From Elymus sibiricus (Eukaryota; Streptophyta; Magnoliopsida; Poales; Poaceae): 64,000 nucleotides of DNA. The position numbers and the translations under genes are program-made. Under the pieces are notes generated by a model, which had not been told where the DNA came from, made no database searches, and worked only from the letters and a program-made list of their open reading frames with translations. The stretch spans positions 457,240,379 to 457,304,378 of the forward strand of contig CM077676.1 in NCBI GenBank assembly GCA_039707655.1, read 5' to 3'. Shown here piece by piece: positions 1-9,657 of the stretch (position 1 is the first letter of the stretch; every line of letters begins with the position of its first letter).

Positions 1-5
1 TCTTC

Positions 6-13
6 TATAAATA
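6..13 (+). promoter_or_regulatory. TATA box of GDSL copy 1
   Basis: TATAAATA lies 111 bases before the first ATG of the GDSL gene. The second GDSL copy has the same octamer in the same surroundings (CTATAAATATAGC) at 11606-11613 on the minus strand, so the core promoter was duplicated together with the gene. The window edge cuts off anything further upstream. Confidence 0.6.
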
Positions 14-123
14 TAGCTACATAGGCTCACGTACGGCCACAACCATCTACCCAAAGCTATACGCTCTCGCCATCCGATCATCTGGTTCGTCTCGCCCGGC
101 GCCGGCCGGCAACCCTCACAACC

Positions 124-1771
124 ATGAAGCTCATGCCGACTGTCTTCTGCCTTCTCCTCGTCGTCCTTGCATTGGATGGTACGCACATCATAAACAGCTT
201 ACTGCCTTGCTTTCGCTTTTAGATACTACTAGTCGTTAGCTCTACAAGTATATATGTTATACTTTGATCTCGTCAAGGTCTTCATGCATGCACTGAGACA
301 TGATTGATCTACATGACAGCGGCTCGTGTGGAGGCACGAGGCACACCTTCGGCTGATCAGGGGTCAAATTAAGAACCAATGGTCCAGCATGTTCGTCTTC
401 GGCGATGGCTTCGTCGACAATGGCAACCTCCCAAAGACCGACACATGGCGTCAATGGAGCTATCCCTACGGCTCGTATCTCAACTCCCGTGGATCTGCGA
501 CTCCTGTTCCAACTGGACGCCTTTCCAACTATCGGATTCAATCTGACTTCATCGGTACGTATTTAGTAGTATACTGGTATGCTATTGTTCTAGTACCTAG
601 CTAGATAGAGAATTTCTTTTTGAGCACGTACAATCCTATGTCTAAGACCATTCAAAATAATCCATCATATCAACGCTCTAGATAATTTAGTTCTGACCCT
701 TTACAATCTTATATGTGTTGTAATAAAAATAATCCTTCATATCTATTGATTTATTTCCCTTGCAGCAAGGATCTTGGGCCTCAGTGAAGCCCCTCCATCG
801 TACAGGCTCACGCCACATCTATCTTGCGACTCATCTGGCATGACCTTTGCTTTCGGCGGCGCTGGCGTCTACGAGGTGCCGGACAAGAAGGTGCCGACCC
901 TTGCCACACAGGTTAATGCTTTCACGAGGCTACTCGATGCTGGGGTCATCTCAAAACAACAGCTTCACAGCTCCGTCGCTCTCGTCTCCATCTCCGGCAG
1001 TGACTACATGACTGGTGCCGACGTTGAGAATGCCTTCTTGAGTAGCTTCGATGATATGAGTAGTAGTTAGCAGACTCAAACTTGCAAACACTATCCAGAC
1101 TGCAATTACTATATATCCATCCTCTTACCAACTAACTTCTCTTGCATGCAGATCGATAGTTATATTGGGAATGTGACGACAGAGATTGCGAAGAACGTGG
1201 CGAAGCTACAGAGGCTAGGTGTGAGAAAGGTACTAGTGAACAACTTGCATCCCATTGGCTGCACGCCTTTGCGGACTGGTTTGAACAACTATACGACATG
1301 CGATCTTCTGGCCAACTATGCCGCAACTGTGCACAACAACAATATAGAACACCTAATGGGCAACAAGAATAATTGCCACATACTGGACCTCTACACTGCC
1401 TTCACCGACATCGTCAATCATGCCCCCGGTAAGTACTTTAGATGTCTGCACGCGCATGATGCAAATTAAATCTGGTTTCACATGTATGAATTTTGATCAA
1501 CATCTGTTGGAACTATATGTATGCAGGTGAAGGGTCGGAGCAGTCAAAGAATTTCAAGCGCAAGCTGACACCTTGCTGCGAGGCTTCCACCGAGCTGGGG
1601 TACTGTGGACAGGTTAGCCCTTCAGGGGAGCGCCTCTATGACCTATGCAAGAATCCTGACAAGAAGTTCTACTGGGACGAGACTTACCCGACAAGCGCTG
1701 GGTGGGAAGCTGTTACAGAGGCGATAGAAGATCCTTTGAGGGAGTTCCTAGATCGGGACTATGTTCCATGA
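124..1771 (+). pseudogene. GDSL esterase/lipase-like gene, five exons, apparently broken
   Basis: Exons read from the sequence: 124-178 (ATG and signal peptide MKLMPTVFCLLLVVLALDG), 320-554, 766 to about 1059, 1152-1428 and 1527-1771 (stop TGA). The protein resembles the plant At5g03610-like GDSL subfamily: block I FVFGDGFVDNGN, the SGSDY block, VLVNNLHPIGC and a C-terminal WDETYP block. These secreted SGNH-fold hydrolases normally use Ser in GDS and Asp/His in DxxH. Here the Ser is Gly and the His is Tyr, so hydrolysis is doubtful. Two lesions are visible. In exon 2 the frame entering from exon 1 hits TAA at about 371; the stretch is 10 bases longer than in the paralogue at 11326-11100, which is not a multiple of three. 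At the exon 3/4 junction no GT donor is in phase with the acceptor at 1151. An unusual splice form or a sequencing error could still rescue it. Confidence 0.7.
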
Positions 1772-2599
1772 CGCCTTCATGTATCTAGGATTTAGCTCGA
1801 TCCGTTGCTTGTTGCTGCAATATATTTTAGCTAGGTTAGCTTTATATACATAGTGTGCGTATGTTAGGAAGAAGCTTGTGAGTTTTTCTTTTTGGTCTAG
1901 TTGTACTCTTCATATTTGATACATGAACTGGTTTTAGTTGTCTTAATGTTTTAAGAAAGTTGGCCCTACTATATATGGTAAATCTAGCGTGCATCTATTT
2001 GAGGAGCTCGTGGGAGTTGCAGCAAACGAGAAGATGCTTGGATGATGGGTTCTATTTGAGTAAAGAGTAGATATATAGCTTTGCATGTGTAATGTGTTAT
2101 CGTTCGTCTCAAAGACTGCGGCTTCGTCGATTGGGGTAACGCTCCACCTGGTGCACCTCGTGCTGCTCTTCCCTGCGCTGCCGCCATCGCCTCGCGCATG
2201 TTTGGTTTGCCGTTGCAGTGCATGGCGGTAGCATGGGTGGGTTGACACGATGGGTGCCAAGCCAGCCAAGTTCGACGTGGCAAAGACGACAGAGACGCAC
2301 ACTGGCACCCGTGTTTGTTCAGGTTCTGCCTTAACAATGCATGTAGGCTCCAGCTCGCCGAGGCTTTGTTTATGTCGTCGCTCCCATACGTCTAGTCAGA
2401 TACAGTAGCTAGCCTGTAATTAAAAGTGCATGGGTCGTGCCTGTGAGAACTTCCACTATATGTGTACATGTCGTTGGCTCCCTGCCGCTCTTGGGGATGA
2501 CCTTGCATTGGTATTTTGTTTCAGTTGAAATGGCAAGCACATGTCTGTAACAAGCTAGGTCATATGCCACAGATTTTGTCAAGCTTTTGAGCTTGTAGC
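1772..2599. other. 3' flank of GDSL copy 1, no gene seen
   Basis: This AT-rich 3' region follows the GDSL stop codon. Short open frames around 1943-2337 on the minus strand have no recognisable domain and no consistent partner frame. I see no repeat ends here. Confidence 0.4.
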
Positions 2600-3461
2600 C
2601 GCAATGTGCGGATTTCAGACTCGTTGGCTTGGTTTCTTTTAATTTGCTGTTTCAAGTACTGGGAAGCAAGTTAATGGGAGAGAGAGATGTCTTCGGGGAA
2701 CAAGGAAATATTGATCAAGTCTGTGGCTCAAGCTATTCCGACGTATGTTATGAGCATCTTCAGTTGCCATCATTAGTATGTGATGATTTGACACGTTTAA
2801 TGCGGCACTACTGGTTGATCGTGAAGAAAGGAAAAAAGAAGATGGCCTAGTTTCCGTGACATGTGTGTTTCAACCGAGCACTTCTAGCAATTCAAGTTTG
2901 GCGATTGCTCGATGCTCCGGAGGGCTTATGTGCCCAATTGCTATGGACAAAATAATACCCCAATGGAATTTGTTGGATACAGTGTTTACCGGCAATGCGT
3001 CCGCTGTGTGGAACGGGATAGAAAACGGGCTGGCGCTAGTCAAGCAAGGGACACTTTTGGAGAGTTTATGACAGTACTTCCATCAGGACTTGGATCCTGC
3101 GAGGACCATCCTTCCGCCCGATCGTGCTCAAAAGAAATTGTAGACTACACCATGTTGCATATTTTTTTGTACGGCAATGTTGCATCTTGCATGGAAGTCT
3201 GACTTACTAGAAGAACTCTTTTGGCCAATATGGATGTGCGTCAAAATTTTGAAGATTCATGCCTCACACAGACAACGCCCAAGACATTATTGCTTGGCAG
3301 CCAGAGCGGAGTGGATTGTTTCAGTCAGGAGCGCTTGCCAGTTGGCAACCAGACAACGTGATGAGTTATTTGCCAGAGGTGACTCTAGTGGTCACCAGGA
3401 TGGAGAAAGGCCCATGTGCTATTTAATTTGACGAGTTTCGTGCCACAAAAAATGAAGATCG
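2600..3461 (+). mobile_element. Decayed L1-type LINE ORF2 fragment (part 1)
   Basis: Frame-hopping translation gives the C-terminal RT region of a plant L1 LINE: SSGNKEILIKSVAQAIPTYV, then a frame change to QLP..VCDDLTRLMR, then FRDMCVFNRALLAIQVWRLL, then YPNG..DTVFTGNASAVWNG and a RSGLFSVRSAY-like stretch. The reading frame changes several times and stops are present, so it is dead. The 5' part of the LINE is absent. The fragment continues after the MULE at 4765. Confidence 0.75.
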
Positions 3462-3470
3462 TGCCCAGGA

Positions 3471-4755
3471 GAGAAAAGTCCACATTACAACCCTGAACTA
3501 ACCACTCGGTTTAGAATTCAACCCCCAACTTCAAAACCGGTCATTCTACACCCCGAACTAACCAGGCGGTCTAAAAACAAACCCTCCTCGCGGTTTTGAC
3601 CAAGTCAGGTGGTTTTGACCAAGTTGATCACTGACTGGGCAGTGCCAATTCAGCAAAGATTGCCAACTAGGCACAATAAAAAAAACAAAGTCGCCAGGGC
3701 TGGCTCTCCTCTCTCTGTCTCATTCTCGACCACGGCCCGAGCCCAAACAACAGCGCCGCTGCCCCCGTCCCCGCCGGCGACCTGCGTTGCTGAACCACCG
3801 CCCCCTCTCTCATGTCCTCGAAGACTAGCCCTAGCCCCATGCACGGGCAAAGCCATAACCGCCGCTCAGTGCCCCTGCGGCGGCGGCGTGAACTTGCTCT
3901 GCTCGGGTACTACGGCGGCGGCACGAACATGCTCTGCTCGGCGCCTCTGCCGCCCTCAAGCCACTGCCTTCTTCCCTCGCCAGCACCCAGAGGCGCTTGC
4001 CGTTGGGGACCAGGGGACGGTGGGCCTCGCGATGCGGCGGCACAGAGAATTTTGCCGCGGGGGCCTGGGTGCTCGTGGCCGACGTGCACCTGGACTGGGT
4101 GCTCGTGATTGAGAACACCATGGACGCCCAGGGGTGGGGAAATCGAGGATGCAACGGATGTCGTTGCCCGGCTGATGCTGCCCCCATCTCTACGCACGCC
4201 CTCCTCGCCGCACTTCTCCTCATGAGAGCATGAATCTCCTCTCCAGCGTTGGCGGCCGGGATCCATGGCCACCCACCTCCCATGCGCTGGGGAGGCCGAG
4301 GATAGGAGCCCAGGTCGTGCTCGTGTGGTGGCAGCGCCCGCCCTGGATTGTGGTGCAGTGGCCGCAAGGAGGAAGGAGAAGGGGGCAGTAGTGTAGGAAG
4401 GAGGTGGTCCGGCGGCCGCGAGGAGGAGTGCGGCGGCGGGGTTAGTCAACGCCGTGAGAGAGGGGGGGGGGGGATTTTTTTGTGTTCTTTTTTCTGGGTG
4501 GGTCCCAGAGAGAGGGAGAGAGATGAGCCAGCCAGTGGCTTTTTTTTATTGTGCCTAGTTGGCAGTCTTTGCTGACTTGGCACTGCCCAGTCAGAGGTCA
4601 ACACGGTCAAAACCACCTGACTTTAGTCAAAACCGTGAGGAGGGTTGATTTCTAGACCGTGTGGTTAGTTCAGGGTGTAGGATGACCGGTTTTGAAGTTC
4701 GGGGTTGAATTCTAAACTGAGTGGTTAGTTCAGGGTTGTAATGTGAACTTTTCTC
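3471..4755. mobile_element. Non-autonomous Mutator-like element (MULE) with 9-bp TSD
   Basis: Terminal inverted repeats of roughly 240 bp run 3471 to about 3715 and about 4510 to 4755. They start GAGAAAAGTYCACATTACAA and include a stretch that reads tgcctagttggca in both arms. The element is flanked by a perfect 9-bp duplication TGCCCAGGA at 3462-3470 and 4756-4764, the length expected for Mutator elements. The 800-bp interior is GC-rich, codes no transposase, and has overlapping open frames on both strands (for example 3831-4367 minus, 178 aa). It could be a captured gene fragment (Pack-MULE), but I do not recognise the source. It splits an older LINE. Confidence 0.85.
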
Positions 4756-4764
4756 TGCCCAGGA

Positions 4765-4990
4765 AGGGGCGATAGGGGCTTTAGCGACTGCGGAATGCAT
4801 GGTTCACCACCAGCTTGCTAAATGTGCTACATGCCTGATATCCGTGTTGAGGATGAGGGGTCGTTTGATGCGCTGGTCACTTGCAGCCACACAATGACTT
4901 TATGGGATCAGATGAGAGCTATTTGGCCTCTACCGGCAAGGAGAAACTGATTCATATAGGTATTGATTGGCTTTAACAGGTGTTAGCAAT
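4765..4990 (+). mobile_element. Decayed L1-type LINE ORF2 fragment (part 2)
   Basis: This continues the LINE of 2600-3461 on the far side of the MULE. The translation includes VEDEGSFDALVTCSHTMTL and WDQMRAIWPLPARR, the zinc-binding reverse transcriptase domain (zf-RVT) found near the LINE C-terminus. Removing the MULE and one TSD copy brings the two parts together in the right order. The LINE then fades out. Confidence 0.65.
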
Positions 4991-6750
4991 ATGTTCTGAA
5001 ACATCACACAACATGGTCACTAATTAAGATTGTGTATGAACATTTCCGCACTAGTGAAATGGCATCCCCTACTTCTCTACGGACACATCCGGACATGTCT
5101 GCGGACAACGCCTACTTGTTTGGGTGCCCAACGGTGTTCTTCAATTGTCTTGGCACTCAAACAGAGCAAACTTTAAACACATAGTTTCATACATAGTAGC
5201 GACATTCGAACATAGCAAGCATAGCATAACTTAAACTATATTCCATAAACCTAATTTGGATCCTCACGAGTTAGATGTTGAGGCAGAGCTTGATCATGGT
5301 GGGGCGGCAACCGCAGTCATCGTCGTCGACCGAGCCACCCAAGCCGTCGTCGTTCGGGCGGTATCTGAAATTGTCTGCGGCAGCGCGCTCTAGGAGGAGG
5401 GTGTTAGCCTTGGTGGCGCACTCGGAAGCAATGATGGCATTCTCTAGCACAACGGCATTGAGCTGGCGGTGGTAACGAGCATCACTCTCCTTGGTTGTCT
5501 GGACCAGTGTAGGGCCCACTAGATGGTTGACACCAGCACCGGCACGTGCCATGAGAGTAGTGTGCCACGCGAGGAGTTCTATATGATGAGTATCTCACGA
5601 CGGCGAGGAGGCGGGGAGGGCTCCTGGCGGCGCAGAGGCAAGGACGGTGCGCAGGACTGCATGAGGAGGATGTTGAGGCACTGGATGAGTTAATGAAAAC
5701 CACAATGCCACCGTGAGCTCTGCATTAGGCTCCTTCTCCTCGACCATGTCCAATCGACTGACAGAGCCCTAACCTGCGCTGTCCGGGGACGTCACAAGAA
5801 AAGGAAGAGGACATGAAGCGGCGGGAGGCACTGACGACATCGACCGCTGCTGGCATCGTTGGGAGCAAGATCCAGAGCTGAATCTGGTGTTGCGGTGGGT
5901 GGCATCATGTAAAATGGCGTCGTGAGATGGTAACCTGGCTTCACCTTACCTCGCCCCCGTCAGCTCCCGTGTAGGGGAACTAGGAGACTAGCTATCAGTC
6001 CATCCATGTCGGTGGCCTTGGGATCGGAACGGTAAAATATCCAAATGACAGGTTAAGTTACATACACCACCCTCTTGGGGGTGTCATCGTGGAGCTTAGG
6101 TATCCTCTGGTTGCAACGCGTCGACATTCCTGGCGTGACGCTTCTTTGACTATCGCGTGGGATGGTCTCAGTTGTGAACGTTCTTGGTCCTCACTATCCG
6201 CAGGTAGGAGCGGCAAACCGTGGCCGGGAGCGAGAGGGAAGGTGGTCGTCTTTGTTGATAGCTTGGCGTGTGCGGTGCAACGGTGTCCAGTGTTTTTTTC
6301 CAAGGAGGCGCTGTTTCGTGCCTAGTCGGTGTTCTCGGGTGCTTCTTGTTGGATGTGGTTACTCGTGTAATATTGCTCAACTTTTAGTTCGTAGCGTTTT
6401 CACTACTTTCTTGGAAGTCGATTTTATTTTGACCTGCTTTGTAAGAGGTTTGCCTCATCACCTTGTATCCGGCCGTTTGAAGCTTACATATACCACCTGG
6501 CATGGCGTACCATCGGATTTATTGTTAGGCTATGCCCTACGTCGTTCGTTCAAGGATGCGGCACCTGCTGCTACGGGATGAATGAATGTGATAATTAAGT
6601 TACCAATACGGCAATAACAGAAGGCAGCCTCCCCACATCCCCGCAAAAAGAAAGAAAGAAACAAACACATGAACAGCACAAGGACGAGACACGATGGGGT
6701 TACAAGAGTTGGTACAAAGTTTAAATTTCAGACCGGCCTAGCTAGAGGCC
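4991..6750. other. Unassigned sequence, one unrecognised 93-aa ORF
   Basis: I do not recognise a gene or complete element here. An open frame at 5271-5552 on the minus strand (MARAGAGVNHLVGPTLVQ..., ending in an Asp-rich DDDDCGC segment) has plausible amino acid composition but no known domain. 6060-6600 resembles retroelement 3' sequence but has no end that I can define. Treat this as degraded transposon or intergenic DNA. Confidence 0.3.
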
Positions 6751-6900
6751 TAGAGCTAGCCTGACAGATCGTCATCGTTTTTATTCCAAACAAACTGAGC
6801 TAGGAAACGTACGCGGGAAAACACAAACGAACTCCGGCGCCGGCCGCTGGAATCAGGTGGAAGAAGAGGAGTCGTCGGATCCACGGAGGCTGCTCAGCAT

Positions 6901-7173
6901 CTACGGGCAGCGGGCGTCGCGGAGGCACGGGACGGTCCCATCGTTGAGCCCCTCCGTGCGGAGCCTCCGGATGACACCGCAGGTGCAGTCCTCTCGGGTA
7001 TGAGAGAGGTCATCGCAGCACCTGTACTGCGCCGCGGCGATCTCAGGGTGGGTCATCGCGTGCTTACAAGTGGAGTAGGGCCTCCTGCACTCATCAGCGG
7101 AAGCCGCCGCTACAAGCAGCAGCAGCAACGCGGCCGTTGCCATGGTCGCCGCGGACGGCTTCACGGTGAGCAT
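6901..7173 (-). CDS. Small secreted eight-cysteine protein (LTP/amylase-inhibitor-like)
   Basis: A single-exon 90-aa protein. The first Met (7173) gives MLTVKPSAATMATAALLLLL; a second Met at residue 11 (7143) gives a cleaner signal peptide ending in AAASA, so the start is open to question. The mature part begins DEC and has eight cysteines in the order C-x6-C-x15-CC-x9-C-x-C-x17-C-x5-C. This is the arrangement of the prolamin superfamily (lipid transfer proteins, bifunctional alpha-amylase/trypsin inhibitors). The x17 gap is a little short for a classical nsLTP, so lipid binding versus enzyme inhibition cannot be decided. The protein is probably apoplastic, possibly in defence or reproductive tissue; that is inference from the family. 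A TATA box lies about 106 bases upstream, and there are no stops or frameshifts. It is the only intact-looking host gene in the window. Confidence 0.7.
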   Translation of the reverse strand: MLTVKPSAATMATAALLLLLVAAASADECRRPYSTCKHAMTHPEIAAAQYRCCDDLSHTREDCTCGVIRRLRTEGLNDGTVPCLRDARCP

Positions 7174-7278
7174 GCTGGCTGTGGGCTGTGGCGGTCGTGG
7201 TGACTAGTCTCACTGCTACTAGATGCGGCAGTGTGTGTGTTTGAGCGTTTGTTCTTGATCGAGTTCATGTCCCGCTTT

Positions 7279-7284
7279 CTTATA
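7279..7284 (-). promoter_or_regulatory. TATA box of the eight-cysteine gene
   Basis: On the minus strand the sequence reads GGTCTATAAGAAAGC, placing TATAAG about 106-111 bases before the ATG at 7173, a normal plant spacing. Confidence 0.5.
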
Positions 7285-7479
7285 GACCGGCCATGAGAGG
7301 AACCAGGAGTACTAGTACTAGTAGGTAGTATGATAATCACATGCGCATGCGGGAATCACGCAAGAGTAGGACAGTTGTGCACATAAGCAGAGGTGGATCT
7401 GACATGCACGGGCAGATGTTTGTGGCCATGCAGACACACCTCATTGTTTGGCCTCACCATCTCGACTACCGATGCATAA

Positions 7480-8414
7480 GAGCATCTCCAAATAGAAGAT
7501 GCAAATTTGGAGATGTAAAACAGCAGATGTAAAAATTTACATCTTTAAAAAGTGCTTTTTGCATCTCTAAAAAAGAGGCAACTCCAACAGATGATGCAAA
7601 ACGAAGATGTAAAAGAGCAACTCCAATAGAAGATGAAAATTGAAGATGTAAAAACTAGAAACTTCGACGGCATGGCGTGCGGCGGGGCGGCGGCGACGGG
7701 AAAACGGCGCGGGGGCGGCGACGGGGTCGGGCGGGGTCGAATCGACGGCGTGCGGAGGTGGGCAGAGGAGCAGCGGCGTTAGGCGGCGGGGTGGCCGCGA
7801 CGACGCAAACGGTGCGGGGGCGGCGAGGTCGGGGGGCGGCGGGGTCGAGCGAGGTCGGGCGGAGTCGAATCGATGGCGTGCGGAGGTGGGCGGAGCAGCG
7901 ACGGCGTCGGGCGGCAAGGTGGGGGAGGGGCAACTCGGGCGGCGACAACAAGCGGAGACGCGACGGTCGGGGGCTGGCGGAGGGCCGGCGGCGGGGCCGA
8001 ATCGGGCGGCGGCGGCTGCAGGGCCGAATCGGGCGGCGGTGGGCGGCGGAAATTAGCGGCGTCAGGCGGCGGCCCGGTGAGGCAGGCGGGGGACAGGGGG
8101 CGAATGCGCGGCGGGCCCGGCGGGTGGGGCGGCGTCGATTTTGGGCGAATTCGTCGGCGGCGGAGTTGGGCGGGCGGCGAGCGGTCGCGGAAGGGAACGG
8201 AAGAGCGGTTGGCGGTTGGCGCGCGACCAACCGTTTTACATCTCCTGTAGGTGGAGATGCAAATTTGTGCCGCGAGGTGTTGTATTTTACATCTCCGGGT
8301 AGCAGAGATGTAATTTTTTTTTTCATCTACATCATCTATTGAAGCAGCGTTTTTGGGCCTCCAAGATGCAAAAGTTAGGTATTTTTGCATCTACATCTTT
8401 CATTGGAGATGCTC
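7480..8414. mobile_element. Non-autonomous PIF/Harbinger-like element, 935 bp
   Basis: The termini GAGCATCTCCAA...TTGGAGATGCTC are perfect 12-bp inverted repeats flanked by a 3-bp TAA duplication (7477-7479 and 8415-8417), the TWA-type target typical of PIF/Harbinger. The subterminal regions repeat 'gatgtaaaa' and 'catctccaa' motifs. The core (about 7680-8240) is very GC-rich and consists largely of GGCGGCG-type sequence, which keeps several frames open on both strands (223 aa minus, 221 aa plus). Those ORFs are probably compositional artefacts. No transposase is encoded. Confidence 0.8.
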
Positions 8415-8500
8415 TAAAAGATTCCGCATCACCAACGTCTTTCTCTCACCTCCTCTCCACATGCTCCCACACGGTAGCAGCAAAGGCAACGGAGGAGTTA

Positions 8501-9632
8501 GGACATCTCTAGCATCTGGCAAATCCCAAATGCTATATTTGGAGAAAATAACTGGTTTAGGAGTGGGTTCCCTCCGCCTCCGGCTGTTGCTCCGGCGGCG
8601 GGAGAGTGGGGGAACCCCGGACCTTTGTTTCGGCATGTACATAGGGAGTGGAGTCATGGGCGCGCGCGCGTGTGTGTGGCGTCGTCATTCTGTTGGAGGT
8701 GGCTACGGTGTCTGCGCTGGTGTTCTCCGAGCCTTCACCTCATCCCGACGGTGGCATCCATGGCGGCTTCGGATGTCTCGGAGAGGTAGATTCGTGTTGT
8801 TTCCGATGGAGCGGCGAGTCTAGGATTCCAGAGCTTTGCCGACGAGGCGGCGGCGGCGGTCAAGATGTTATATTTTTTGCTCGGGCTCATCCCCGGCCTC
8901 GTTGGCGTAGGCTCCGGTGCCAGCGATGAGCCCGACGGCTGTCTGTACTGGGGTGGCCCTAGTTCATTCTTCCTTTTGGTCTTCGGCGTGGAAGACGTCT
9001 GCTTCGACTCCGGCGTGCTTGCCCGTTTGGCCGAGGATTGAAGACTTGTCGTCTGCCATATGGTCAGGTTGTTGTATCCAAGCGTAAACCCGCTCCGAGA
9101 GGGAGCGGTGGAAACGGCGGCAGCGGCACACCCTTTTCAGCGACGGTGTGCGTGTGGAGGGTTGTCTCCCCAGGGACTTCTCTAATATAATTTCAGGGAC
9201 CTTTTTCGCAAAAAACCTAGCTAATAGATCCTCAAAACCACTAATCGAGTAATCTCTCAGAAATTAGTGTTTCATCCTCCAAACTTTTCTTCTCTGGCTT
9301 ATTTTTTTCTAGAAGAGGGCAAAGTAAGTAAAAATGGGGTGATTGTTCCCCTCCCTCAGTTCTATGTCGATGTAGTGTTAATGTAGTGAGCAGTTGATTG
9401 TTTAATTGTGCTATGTATGATGTTAATGTGGTACCGCTGTCTGAGTGTGCAATGAGCTAGTTTAAATTTGTGTTTGAAATGAGTGTGTGTGTGCAAGTAG
9501 TTGTGTTCGGATTTTTTCCGGAGGATTAAATTTTGAGGGATCTGGCACACGAAGAAAATCTTAATGCCCTAAAAAATTGCTTTTTATTATAGAAAGGTGG
9601 GTTATATTTTAGGAGATTTTCTAGAGATGCCT
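8501..9632. mobile_element. Possible second PIF/Harbinger-like element
   Basis: The ends GGACATCTCTAG and CTAGAGATGCCT form a 12-bp inverted repeat with two mismatches and are flanked by TTA at 8498-8500 and 9633-9635. The interior has a GC-rich part (8640-9150) and an AT-rich part, and no transposase. The weak terminal repeat leaves the boundaries uncertain. Confidence 0.45.
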
Positions 9633-9657
9633 TTATAGATCATGTTTTTTGGGATGA

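Noticed and set aside
3831..4449. 178- and 179-aa minus ORFs inside the MULE as functional genes
   Set aside because: Overlap each other and plus-strand frames; no recognised domain. Kept only as a possible captured fragment.
7655..8342. ORFs of 223 aa (minus) and 221 aa (plus) as genes
   Set aside because: Pro/Arg/Gly-rich in every frame, wholly inside a non-autonomous transposon with GC repeat composition; no domain.
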